Assembly (NCBI GenBank): GCA_902566785.1
Contig: CACFKI010000008.1
Location: 1-37,765, forward strand
Origin: an uncultured Pelagibacteraceae bacterium
GTDB lineage: Bacteria; Pseudomonadota; Alphaproteobacteria; Pelagibacterales; Pelagibacteraceae
Length of the DNA stretch: 37,765 nucleotides
Direction: 5' to 3'
This document shows, in pieces, positions 8,899 through 16,566 of this stretch (position 1 is its first letter; each line of letters opens with the position of its first letter). Below the pieces are notes generated by a model. The model worked only from the letters and a program-made list of their open reading frames with translations. It made no database searches and was not told the DNA's origin. A program made the translations under genes and the position numbers.

Positions 8899-8926
8899 TT
8901 GTAGAAACCTTCCTGTCAAATAATAT
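8899..8926 (+). promoter_or_regulatory. Possible promoter for amt
   Basis: TTGTAG (8899-8904) and TAATAT (8921-8926) are separated by 16 bp, inside the 135-bp gap before amt. The -35 matches 4/6 and the -10 matches 5/6. The predicted transcript would have a ~25-nt leader carrying the GGAGG site. No sigma-54 (GG-N10-GC) element was seen. Confidence 0.32.
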
Positions 8927-8958
8927 TCTTATGTTTTGTTTAAACAAATGGAGGTTAA

Positions 8959-10359
8959 ATGACTGACGAACTTGGTGCATTGACGACCATATTTACAGAA
9001 TTTTACTACTGGATAACAGTAGTTCTCATGTTTTTAATTCACGTGGGATTCTGTATGTACGAAGTTGGAGCTTCCCGATACAAACACCATCAACATACAT
9101 TAATGAAAAACACAATGCTGATACCTTTGGTAACAGTAACTTGGTTTTTATTTGGTTGGTGGATTTATTGGGCATTTCCAACTGGACCTGGTCTAGCACC
9201 TTCAATAATGAACGAAAGCGCAGCTTTAATAACAGATGACTCTGCTTTTAGTGCATCGTGGTATGTTCCTACCAGCGATTTAATGGCTGTTAACTTAGGA
9301 GACCACATCAGCGGTGTATTCTGGGCAGCGTTTTTATTATTCTCATGGACAGCAGCCTCAATTGTTTCAGGTGCGGTAATCGAAAGAATAACAACTTTTG
9401 CATTCGGTATCTTAGCAATTGCAATAGGTTCAGTTTTCTGGACTATTGATGCTGCGTGGGGCTGGCACTTTGACGGCTGGATGCTTAAAATACTTGGATA
9501 CCATGATGCTTATGCATCGGGTGTAATTCACGCAATTGCGGGAGGATTTGCACTGGGTATTCTGGTAGTTTTAGGTCCAAGAATTGGTAAATTTTCATCA
9601 AGCGGTGAACCGCGAAACATAGGACCAAGAAATCCTTGGTTGGTCACAATTGGATTATTTCTAATTTACACAGGTTTCTGGGGTTTTTACGCTGCATGTA
9701 ATATTCCAATTTTCGATCTAGGGCCTGAATACGGCATGGAAGGAGTAACTTTTTTCACTGCAACAAACATATATGTAACACCAACCACGCTTAGTGGAAT
9801 TACATTTAACTTTTTGATGTCTTTATCAGGAGGTTTGTTAGCTGGATATATTGTTTCTAAAGGAGATCCTTTCTGGACCTACTCATCAGGACTAGCAGGT
9901 ATAATTTGTGCTTCAGCAGGTAACGATCTATATCATCCAATTCAATCAATGATTATTGGAATGATCGGAGTAGTTATAGCTTACAAAATGCATTATTGGG
10001 TTGAACGTAAGTTCAAAATAGATGATGCAGTAGGTGCAGTAGCTGTGCATGGTTATGCGGGATTTGTTGGCTTAGTAATTTGTGGTTTTGTTTTAAATGG
10101 TTATCCATCATCTGGTTACAGTGTTGGGGCTATGTGGGATGGAACTACTTATGCTGCAATCAATCCACTAGGAATGTTTATTGGTGCAATAATTATGTTT
10201 TTTGTACTCGGAATGATTCCTGGATACATAATTGCTAAGATTCTTCATGGAATGGGTAAACTTAGAATTCCAAGAGAAGCTGAGTTAGCAGGTCTTGACT
10301 ATGAAATAATGGAAGCTGCGAAAGAGGATGAGAAATCCGTCGCATCGGCCAGTAGGTAA
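8959..10359 (+). CDS. amt: Ammonium/methylammonium transporter, Amt family
   Basis: A 466-aa inner-membrane channel with about 11 hydrophobic segments. The twin-His pore pair is present as H191 (GVIHAIAGG) and H364 (VAVHGYAGFVG), and D183 just before the first one matches the conserved pore-entry Asp. SGAVIERI (~137-144) is the Amt signature in TM3. The C-terminal tail LRIPREAELAGLDYE (~435-449) keeps the GlnK-docking consensus. The N-terminal helix (HVGFCMYEVGASRYKHHQ) differs from the usual FLEAGLVRAKN form, pointing to a divergent Amt subclass. An AATGGAGG ribosome-binding site supports the start. No glnK/glnB gene follows; instead a 73-aa membrane protein begins 12 bp later. Placed beside mgs genes, methylammonium as well as ammonium is a plausible substrate. 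Confidence 0.88.
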   Translation: MTDELGALTTIFTEFYYWITVVLMFLIHVGFCMYEVGASRYKHHQHTLMKNTMLIPLVTVTWFLFGWWIYWAFPTGPGLAPSIMNESAALITDDSAFSASWYVPTSDLMAVNLGDHISGVFWAAFLLFSWTAASIVSGAVIERITTFAFGILAIAIGSVFWTIDAAWGWHFDGWMLKILGYHDAYASGVIHAIAGGFALGILVVLGPRIGKFSSSGEPRNIGPRNPWLVTIGLFLIYTGFWGFYAACNIPIFDLGPEYGMEGVTFFTATNIYVTPTTLSGITFNFLMSLSGGLLAGYIVSKGDPFWTYSSGLAGIICASAGNDLYHPIQSMIIGMIGVVIAYKMHYWVERKFKIDDAVGAVAVHGYAGFVGLVICGFVLNGYPSSGYSVGAMWDGTTYAAINPLGMFIGAIIMFFVLGMIPGYIIAKILHGMGKLRIPREAELAGLDYEIMEAAKEDEKSVASASR

Positions 10360-10370
10360 AGGAGGATAAT

Positions 10371-10592
10371 ATGGCAACAGTTACAAACTGGATAGAACAT
10401 CTAAGTGCTGAAGAAGTGCAAGGTGCTATATATCCTGGAGTTGGATCTGAAGGAGTCCTAGTAATTTTAGGATTTATCATTTGGATTGGTTGGCACGTTC
10501 TCGCTGCAAGACAAGAAAGTGAAAAACTTTCTCAACTTGCTAGACGAAGACCAGGTGCTAACGACTGGAAAAATAATGTTACCGATGGGTAA
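10371..10592 (+). CDS. Small single-pass membrane protein co-transcribed with amt
   Basis: 73 aa with a very strong ribosome-binding site (AAAGGAGG) before the ATG, 11 bp after the amt stop. Residues ~1-25 are amphipathic and acidic, ~27-46 form one hydrophobic helix (GVLVILGFIIWIGWHVLAA), and ~47-73 form a basic cytoplasmic tail with LARRRPGANDWK. The charge pattern predicts N-out/C-in. It ends directly before a strong terminator, so amt and this gene appear to form one unit. I do not recognise the family. A role as an Amt partner or regulator is inference from the strict placement. Confidence 0.72.
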   Translation: MATVTNWIEHLSAEEVQGAIYPGVGSEGVLVILGFIIWIGWHVLAARQESEKLSQLARRRPGANDWKNNVTDG

Positions 10593-10600
10593 TTAAAATT

Positions 10601-10630
10601 AAAGGGCGCGGTTAAACTGCGCCCTTTTTT
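10601..10630 (+). terminator. Strong intrinsic terminator after the amt unit
   Basis: GGGCGC (10604-10609) pairs with GCGCCC (10619-10624), extended by AAA/TTT outside and G-C/G-U pairs inside, and is followed by a T6 run (10625-10630). It is the most GC-rich short stretch in the neighbourhood. The A-tract upstream may allow function on both strands. Confidence 0.85.
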
Positions 10631-10795
10631 ATGATGACAGAACAAAATTCAGATAACAATCAAAACAAAACGCCATCAAAAATGGCTAGGTTAGCTTGGC
10701 CTAAAGCAAAGTATGGTTTAATTATAGCGATTATATTAATTATTACAGTTAATGGATTTTATTATAAAGATTTCTTTTTATCACTTTTTAAATAA
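10631..10795 (+). CDS. Tiny membrane protein beginning immediately after the terminator
   Basis: A 54-codon ORF, ATG ATG at 10631/10634 to TAA at 10793-10795. Residues 1-18 are polar (Asn/Gln-rich). After a basic patch (KMARLAWPKAKYG) comes one hydrophobic helix (residues ~30-43), then a short tail YYKDFFLSLFK. The first codons abut the T-run of the terminator and no ribosome-binding site precedes them. Translation may therefore start at the internal ATG at 10682 (37 aa), or the gene may need its own leaderless transcript. The charge-then-helix design looks like a real small membrane protein. No function is suggested. Confidence 0.45.
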   Translation: MMTEQNSDNNQNKTPSKMARLAWPKAKYGLIIAIILIITVNGFYYKDFFLSLFK

Positions 10796-10814
10796 AACTA
10801 TGTTAGAATAATTT

Positions 10815-12140
10815 ATGTCAAAAAACTTATCTAAAGTTGCTAAACAAAAAAAAATAAAATATTTTCTAATTAGTTTTGTTGATTTTTTTGGAGTACTAAG
10901 ATCAAAGCTGGTTCCAGCTCAAGCTATCAACGATATGCAAAAAAATGGAGCAGGTTTCGCTGGTTTTGCTACATGGTTAGATATGTCTCCAGCTGATACT
11001 GATATGTTTGCAATTCCAGATCCAGATAGTTTAATTCAACTACCTTGGAATAAAGAAGTTGGATGGCTTGCATCAGATTTATGGATGGATGGAAAACAAG
11101 TTAAGGCATCACCAAGGGTTATGCTTAAAAATCAAATTAATCAATTAAGCAAGAGAAACTTAAATATGAAATCTGGAGTAGAATGTGAATATTTTTTAAT
11201 AACTCCAGATGGATTAAACATTGCAGATAGTAGAGATAATCAATCCAAACCTTGCTATGATCAATCTGCATTGATGAGAAGATATGATTTAATAAAGGAA
11301 ATATGTGATTGCATGATTGAACTAGGTTGGAAGCCTTACCAAAATGACCATGAAGATGCTAATGGACAATTTGAAATGAATTGGGATTATGATGATTGTT
11401 TAATAACAGCTGATAGGCATGTTTTTTTTAAGTTTATGGTTAAATCTTTAGCAGAAAAACATGGTTTAAGAGCTACATTTATGCCAAAACCATTTGAAAA
11501 TTTGACAGGTAATGGTTGCCATGCACATGTATCTTTGTGGAGCGGTAAAACAAATAAATTTTTAGATACAGGAGATAGATATGGTCTTAGCAAAACGGCT
11601 TATCATTTTGTTGGGGGCGTATTAAAAAATGCTAAGTCATTATCATCATTCTTCAATCCAACAATAAATAGCTACAGAAGAATAAATGCTCCAGCAACAA
11701 AATCAGGAGCCTCTTGGTCTCCAAGTAGTATTTCTTATACGGGTAACAACAGGACACATATGATTAGAATTCCTGACCCAGGTAGATTTGAATTAAGGTT
11801 AATGGATGGATCTACTAATCCTTATTTATTACAAGCAGGTATAATATCTGCAGGATTATTTGGTTTAGAAAATAAAATTGATCCTGGTGAACCTTTGTCT
11901 TGTAATATGTATACAGATTATAAAAATTACCCTAATTTAGAAAAACTTCCAAATAATATAGAAGAATCTTTGGATGAATTAGAGGAAAGTAAACATTTAA
12001 AATTATCTTTTGGTGAGGATGTTATCAGTAGTTACATAAAACTTAAAAGAAAAGAAATTGAGGATTTTAATCAAAACGATAATTTTGACAAAAAAAGACC
12101 AATTACAGATTGGGAAAAACAAAATACTTTGGATTGCTAA
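10815..12140 (+). CDS. glnT: Type III glutamine synthetase / gamma-glutamylmethylamide synthetase (GlnT/GmaS family)
   Basis: A 441-aa cytoplasmic ligase joining an amine to the gamma-carboxyl of glutamate at the cost of ATP. It has GVECEYFLI (E123/E125), NDHEDANGQFEMNWDYDD (E180, E187), GNGCHAHVSLW (H236), TINSYRRI, GNNRTHMIRIPDPGRFELR and MDGSTNPYLLQ. The KLVPAQAI and GFAGFATWLDMSP segments are typical of the GlnT (type III) group, which includes known GmaS enzymes with the same EDANGQF motif. The ammonium-site loop is FAGFAT rather than FDGSS. The length is normal. It lies 6 bp before dpaL. The substrate (ammonium or methylamine) is not decidable from motifs, and gmaS is the main alternative name. 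An extended -10 (TGTTAGAAT, 10801-10809) would put transcription start almost on the ATG. Confidence 0.8.
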   Translation: MSKNLSKVAKQKKIKYFLISFVDFFGVLRSKLVPAQAINDMQKNGAGFAGFATWLDMSPADTDMFAIPDPDSLIQLPWNKEVGWLASDLWMDGKQVKASPRVMLKNQINQLSKRNLNMKSGVECEYFLITPDGLNIADSRDNQSKPCYDQSALMRRYDLIKEICDCMIELGWKPYQNDHEDANGQFEMNWDYDDCLITADRHVFFKFMVKSLAEKHGLRATFMPKPFENLTGNGCHAHVSLWSGKTNKFLDTGDRYGLSKTAYHFVGGVLKNAKSLSSFFNPTINSYRRINAPATKSGASWSPSSISYTGNNRTHMIRIPDPGRFELRLMDGSTNPYLLQAGIISAGLFGLENKIDPGEPLSCNMYTDYKNYPNLEKLPNNIEESLDELEESKHLKLSFGEDVISSYIKLKRKEIEDFNQNDNFDKKRPITDWEKQNTLDC

Positions 12141-12146
12141 TTTAAA

Positions 12147-13286
12147 ATGAGTAATGCTGAAGTATTTGGATGGAAATTTTCTAAATTTATTAACAATAGT
12201 AATTATAATTTTTCAAGAGAAAAAATTCTTGATGTATGTGGAAAGGATAACGTTAATGATGCATTTAAGATCATTTCAAATTGGGAAAATTATAATTCAA
12301 CACCTCTTTTAAAATTAAATAAACTTTCAAAAAAATTAAATTTAAAAAATATTTTTTATAAAGATGAGTCAAAAAGATTTCATTTAAAATCATTCAAAGC
12401 ACTAGGTGGTGCATATGCTGTAGAGAAAATAACTAAAGGAAATAAGAATATTACTGTTGCTACAGCTACCGCAGGTAATCATGGAAGATCAGTTTCTTGG
12501 GGTGCTCAGAGGCTTGGATTAAAATGCAAGATATTTATTAGTGAGTATGTAAGTGAGTCAAGAGCTGATGTTATGAGAGACCTAGGTGCGGATGTTATAA
12601 GAGTGAAAGGTAATTATGAGGCATCACTAAAAGAATGTATAAAACAATCTCAAATGAATGGCTGGGAAATAATTCAGGATGTTGCATGGGAGGGTTACGA
12701 GGAAGTTCCAAGACTTACTATGGCAGGATACTCTGTTATGATAAAAGAAATTTCAATTCAGACAGACCAATATATAACACATGTTTTTTTACAAGCAGGT
12801 GTCGGAGGTATGGCATCAGGAGCAATTGCGGGTATAGCAAAATATTTTAAAAGAATTCCAAAAATTATAATTGTTGAACCTGAAAATGCTGATTGTGTTT
12901 TACAAAGTGTTAAAGAGGGAGAAATGAAAAAAATTGACATTAAAAAAGAGAGTATTCTGGGAGGTATGTCTTGTGGAGAAGTTTCCTTAGTTCCCTGGAA
13001 AATACTCAAGAATGGTGTAAATAATTGCATAAGTATATCAGATGAAAATATTGCTAAAACTGTAGCTATGCTTCAGAAGAAGCATTTAAGTGAAGAAACA
13101 ATAATTGGTGGGGAGTGCGCTACTCCTGGTATTATTGGTTTAATTGCCGCTTGTGAAGATCAAAATGTTAAAAATAATCTAGATTTAAATGAAAAATCCA
13201 ATGTTCTATTGATGGGTTGTGAAGGTGATGCTGATAAAGATCTTTATAAAAGATTATTAAATGAAGGGGTGAAAAAATTAATTTAG
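12147..13286 (+). CDS. dpaL: Diaminopropionate ammonia-lyase
   Basis: A 379-aa PLP enzyme of fold type II that splits 2,3-diaminopropionate into pyruvate and two ammonium ions. The Schiff-base lysine is K84 in RFHLKSFKALGGAYAV. The substrate-binding loop is TATAGNHGRS (~106-115), and D178 in IIQDVAWEGYEEVP matches the catalytic Asp of the family. The PLP phosphate loop QAGVGGMASG follows at ~215. The WEGYEEVP block separates it from threonine dehydratase and from the hydroxyectoine dehydratase EutB. It starts 6 bp after the GS-like gene, and its released ammonium could be recaptured by that ligase. Action on other diamino or beta-substituted amino acids is possible. Confidence 0.78.
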   Translation: MSNAEVFGWKFSKFINNSNYNFSREKILDVCGKDNVNDAFKIISNWENYNSTPLLKLNKLSKKLNLKNIFYKDESKRFHLKSFKALGGAYAVEKITKGNKNITVATATAGNHGRSVSWGAQRLGLKCKIFISEYVSESRADVMRDLGADVIRVKGNYEASLKECIKQSQMNGWEIIQDVAWEGYEEVPRLTMAGYSVMIKEISIQTDQYITHVFLQAGVGGMASGAIAGIAKYFKRIPKIIIVEPENADCVLQSVKEGEMKKIDIKKESILGGMSCGEVSLVPWKILKNGVNNCISISDENIAKTVAMLQKKHLSEETIIGGECATPGIIGLIAACEDQNVKNNLDLNEKSNVLLMGCEGDADKDLYKRLLNEGVKKLI

Positions 13287-13290
13287 AATT

Positions 13291-13737
13291 ATGATAAAAT
13301 TAGATGATGAGAATGTTTATAAATTATTTAAACCAGAATTAACTCCAAAAAAAATGCTTGAATTGGGAGTATTTGGGGGTTCATATTTTGGTAATAACAT
13401 TAAAGAATATCCAAAGAATTGGTTCGCTAAAGCTAAATTGAGTAAAAATTTTGATGTAAATATAAATAGATTTAAAATTAAGGCAGGACTATCTAGAAAA
13501 CATTGGATAGAAAAAGGATGGATATTCAAAGAAGATCCTTTGGGATGGTTTCAGTGGTATTGTAGATTTACAATGGGAAGACGTTTACCTAGTATTGATA
13601 TAACTCAAATTAAAAGATGGAAAAATTTTAGAAGACATGTAACAGCAATAGAAAAAAATTGCGAAAAAGGTAATCTAGAATGTAGGAGAAGGCAGAGACA
13701 AGCTATATTGCAATGGGCTTATAACCCATATCGATAA
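13291..13737 (+). CDS. Conserved protein of unknown function, Trp/Arg-rich
   Basis: 148 aa, 4 bp after dpaL, no signal peptide or helix bundle. The N-terminal half has LTPKKMLELGVFGGSYFG. The C-terminal half is strikingly aromatic and basic: EDPLGWFQWYCRFTMGRR (~90-107), IKRWKNFRRH, and CRRRQRQAILQWAY near the end. Such an Arg/Trp/Cys-rich tail could bind nucleic acid or a metal, but no known motif is complete. The block resembles a hypothetical protein family I have seen widely but cannot name. It ends 3 bp before the convergent yjbQ stop. Confidence 0.75.
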   Translation: MIKLDDENVYKLFKPELTPKKMLELGVFGGSYFGNNIKEYPKNWFAKAKLSKNFDVNINRFKIKAGLSRKHWIEKGWIFKEDPLGWFQWYCRFTMGRRLPSIDITQIKRWKNFRRHVTAIEKNCEKGNLECRRRQRQAILQWAYNPYR

Positions 13738-13740
13738 TTT

Positions 13741-14163
13741 TTATTTTTCACCTATAAAATGATGATTTATAATTCTTTTTCCAGATTCAAGTTTATGTTC
13801 AAACAGATATAATCCCTGCCAAACTCCTAGTACTAATTTTTTATCTTTTAAGCTTAAAGAAATTTGATTATTTGTTAATGATGATTTTATGTGGGCCGGC
13901 ATATCATCTTTTCCTTCAGTATTATGTTTATATAAATTTAAGTCCATTGGAACTAATTTATCAAAAAAATTAATTAGGTCCTCCTGAACATCAGGGTCTG
14001 CATTTTCTTGGACTAAAAGTGAGGCACTAGTATGTAAGATGCTTAGATTGATTATGCCATTTGAAAAATTATATTTCTCAATCCATTTATTTGTTTCATT
14101 TGTAAAATTATATAGTCTTTGGCCATTAGTAATTATTTCTAGATCAAAAAATTTTTGTATCAT
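13741..14163 (-). CDS. yjbQ: YjbQ family protein (UPF0047)
   Basis: 140 aa, matching the UPF0047/YjbQ family in length and motifs: LHTSASLLVQENADPDVQEDL (~43-63), the NTEGKDDMPAHIKSSL His block (~81-96), and KLVLGVWQGLYLFEH near the C-terminus. YjbQ proteins are annotated as secondary thiamine-phosphate synthases because of weak side activity; the true role is unsettled. It is the last gene of the csaA-acnA-bamB run and overlaps the cupin gene by 4 bp (ATGA). Confidence 0.85.
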   Translation of the reverse strand: MIQKFFDLEIITNGQRLYNFTNETNKWIEKYNFSNGIINLSILHTSASLLVQENADPDVQEDLINFFDKLVPMDLNLYKHNTEGKDDMPAHIKSSLTNNQISLSLKDKKLVLGVWQGLYLFEHKLESGKRIINHHFIGEK

Positions 14164-14591
14164 TTTACTTTTGTTTTAAAATCTATTCCGTACTCAGATC
14201 TTGGCCCCTTTCTTAAACCAAATGGACCTGGAATAAAAATTGTTAACGGTTTAGTTCCAGCTTTCAAATCAACTCTATGAAAATTATTTGCTGACCTAAA
14301 ACCAATATATCCTGGTGGTCTCCAAAATTTTCCTACTTTGGTTGTTTCCCAATAACCTCCTCTTAAAATAATAGTTATATAGGGACAAAGGTGATTATGT
14401 ACACCGTCTCCATGATCGTCATCTAACATTTCATGAATTAATATGTTAAATGGGAACCATTTTGGACGATTCCTAAGAAGCACATAATATCTGTTCATCC
14501 ATGGTTTCGCATCCTTAAATTTTGGGTGTGACGGACCTCTATCAAGAACAATTTTTTTTCTACCAATTTTTTCTAAAAATTTAAGAATCAT
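14160..14591 (-). CDS. Small cupin-like protein of unknown function
   Basis: 143 aa. A cupin-type metal pocket is suggested by HNHLCPYITIILRGGYWE (~73-90) and a second His in the NNFHRVDLKAG segment (~111), followed by a TIFIPGPFGLRKG strand. The N-terminal part (KPWMNRYYVLLRNRPKWFPFNILIHEMLDDDHG) is acidic and His-rich at its end, close to the pocket. It could be a small dioxygenase or isomerase-like cupin; no substrate is suggested. It is directly adjacent to bamB and overlaps yjbQ by 4 bp. Confidence 0.6.
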   Translation of the reverse strand: MILKFLEKIGRKKIVLDRGPSHPKFKDAKPWMNRYYVLLRNRPKWFPFNILIHEMLDDDHGDGVHNHLCPYITIILRGGYWETTKVGKFWRPPGYIGFRSANNFHRVDLKAGTKPLTIFIPGPFGLRKGPRSEYGIDFKTKVK

Positions 14592-15935
14592 TTAATTTAA
14601 TTTAAGTATTCCATTATCTTTGATAACAAACATTTCATTTTTAAAAATATATGGTCTTGATATTTTTTCACCATCTATTTTAACAACATCTAAGGATTTG
14701 CCAGTAAGTAAATCAACTGATACTAGCTTTCCATTGCTAAGGCTAATATAAATTTTTTTATTTGATACTATAAAACCAATAGGTAAAACTGTAGTTCTAT
14801 CAGCCAGTAAACCTTTTTGTTCATATCTTTTAATTCTTTCAAAAATGTTAGTCATTCTTAATATATTTCCATTACGTGCGTCTAGAACAGCGAGATAACC
14901 TTCTAATGTGACATTAAAAATTAAGTTTTCAATAAATGTTGATCTTAAATTGGAATTTAAAGTTTGTTTCCATAAAACTACACCTGTGGTTTCATCCAAT
15001 GCATAAAATTCATTTTGATTATTAGAAAAAAAAATACCTTTTTTGTCTAAAATTAAATCTGAATTTTTAAGTGAAAATGAACTTTCATAAATTTCATTAC
15101 TTTGAGTTGGAGTTTGCCATAAAAGTTTTCCAGTCTCAATATCTACAGAGCTAACATCTCCTAAAGTGTTTATAAATACAACTCTGTTATTGCTTATAAC
15201 TAAAGAGAGTTTTTGTTGAGATTTTATAAATGATTTATCAGTTTTGTAATTCCATAATTCTTTTCCATTTTCTAATGAAAAGCATCTTAAAATATTTTCT
15301 GAGTCTACTGCAAAAAACTTATCCTTAAAAATTTTTAATTGAGAGTTAAATGGTGATGAATTTAATCTTTCCCATAAAAGCTCTCCATTTGAAATGTTTA
15401 TTGCATAGTATTTTGCTAAATTGTCGGTGACAATCAAAATTTTTTTATTACCGGCAAAATACAAAATAGGATTATTTTTTTTTTCTGATTTAGAATAAAA
15501 ATTTTTTTTCCATACTATTTTCGAATTTTGGTCGAAATTTATAATTGTACCCTTATTATCAAAGAAAATAATACTATTAAGTTCTGTAAAGTATAATTCT
15601 GGTTGAGTAAATTCAAATTGTTTTATTTTTTTAAATCTATATCTTGAAACTTTTTTTAATTTACCATCAAAGTTAATTAAACCATTGTTATTGGTTAAAT
15701 TATTTACAAAACTATTTTTTTTAAAATTTTGTTTAAGATTAATTTTTAAATTTACATTAAGTTCTTTTTCAAATACTTCATCTTCATCAAATATTTTTTT
15801 TTGATTTGGGTCATTCGGATTAACTATTTTTTCACCAGTTCCAAAAATACCCCTTGAGGTATCTATCCAATCTGGTGCTGTACAGCTTGATAAAAATAGT
15901 ATTACTAATAATTTATAAAATACTTTATTCACCAA
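14592..15935 (-). CDS. bamB: Outer-membrane assembly lipoprotein BamB
   Basis: A 447-aa lipoprotein of the BAM outer-membrane protein insertion complex. The N-terminus MVNKVFYKLLVILFLSSC has a lipobox with Cys18; Thr at +2 favours outer-membrane sorting. The rest is a PQQ-type beta-propeller, with recurring W/A-x-D-x-x-TG-x-x-L-W blocks such as AINISNGELLWE, VDIETGKLLWQ, LDETTGVVLWKQ and LDARNGNILRM. The insert of ~80 residues before the first blade is Lys/Asn-rich. It overlaps the upstream YfgM-like gene by 11 bp, the usual neighbour of bamB in proteobacteria. Confidence 0.85.
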   Translation of the reverse strand: MVNKVFYKLLVILFLSSCTAPDWIDTSRGIFGTGEKIVNPNDPNQKKIFDEDEVFEKELNVNLKINLKQNFKKNSFVNNLTNNNGLINFDGKLKKVSRYRFKKIKQFEFTQPELYFTELNSIIFFDNKGTIINFDQNSKIVWKKNFYSKSEKKNNPILYFAGNKKILIVTDNLAKYYAINISNGELLWERLNSSPFNSQLKIFKDKFFAVDSENILRCFSLENGKELWNYKTDKSFIKSQQKLSLVISNNRVVFINTLGDVSSVDIETGKLLWQTPTQSNEIYESSFSLKNSDLILDKKGIFFSNNQNEFYALDETTGVVLWKQTLNSNLRSTFIENLIFNVTLEGYLAVLDARNGNILRMTNIFERIKRYEQKGLLADRTTVLPIGFIVSNKKIYISLSNGKLVSVDLLTGKSLDVVKIDGEKISRPYIFKNEMFVIKDNGILKLN

Positions 15936-16566
15936 TATTTACTAACCTTTTTTTTGCCTCTGTTTTTAATTTTTCATTTGCCGTATCAATACTTATAACT
16001 TGGCTAAAAAATTCTCTTGCTTTTTGGTTCTGATTTTTGTCAATAAAAAACTCACCTAACAAAATTAAAGCATGCGGTTTCCAAAAACTATCAGAATTAA
16101 TAATTGGTTTTAAAATAAGCAACAATTCGTTTTCTGATATAAATGAAGAATTAAATAAACCTTTTTTATAAATGTTTAAATTCTTAATTTCGATATCAAG
16201 ATTTATATCATTTATGATTATATCAAAATATCTATTAATTTCTTCATTTGTAGCCTCGATATTATTATCTATAATAAAATATAGTGCGAGAGGTGAATAA
16301 GTCTTGTCTTTGCTATTTATTATTTCAATCATGACTTTTTTTATTTCTAAATTATTTCCTTTTTCAAATTTAGTGACTGCAAGATTATATCTTGATGATA
16401 TTTTCTCTTTATTTTTATCTAGATAAATTTGATAAGAAAAAAAACTAAATGGAATTAAAATTAATATAATTAACAAAACTATTAATTTTTTTTTGTTATT
16501 TTTAAAAAATTTTATAGTCTTTTCTTTTGCAGTTTCGTTATTAATTATTGATATTTCTTCGTCCAT
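15925..16566 (-). CDS. YfgM-like membrane-anchored TPR protein
   Basis: 213 aa with one membrane helix at ~29-47 (KLIVLLIILILIPFSFFSYQ) after a Lys-rich cytoplasmic stretch, then a helical periplasmic domain. The C-terminal repeat PHALILLGEFFIDKNQNQKAREFFSQVI is a tetratricopeptide unit. YfgM-type proteins work with the Sec translocon/periplasmic chaperones and commonly sit beside bamB, as here (11-bp overlap). It directly abuts acnA upstream. Sequence conservation in this family is low, so the name relies on topology plus neighbourhood. Confidence 0.7.
   Translation of the reverse strand: MDEEISIINNETAKEKTIKFFKNNKKKLIVLLIILILIPFSFFSYQIYLDKNKEKISSRYNLAVTKFEKGNNLEIKKVMIEIINSKDKTYSPLALYFIIDNNIEATNEEINRYFDIIINDINLDIEIKNLNIYKKGLFNSSFISENELLLILKPIINSDSFWKPHALILLGEFFIDKNQNQKAREFFSQVISIDTANEKLKTEAKKRLVNIGE

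Noticed and set aside
8824-8958. Sigma-54/NtrC-type control of amt
   Set aside because: No GG-N10-GC element was seen in the gap; only a weak sigma-70 type promoter fits.
12758-13030. 90-codon ORF on the minus strand inside the lyase gene
   Set aside because: It lies antisense to a clearly coding PLP-enzyme gene, has no ribosome-binding site, and its composition reflects the complement of coding sequence.
12147-13286. Hydroxyectoine dehydratase EutB or threonine dehydratase identity
   Set aside because: The QDVAWEGYEEVP block and length match diaminopropionate ammonia-lyase better.
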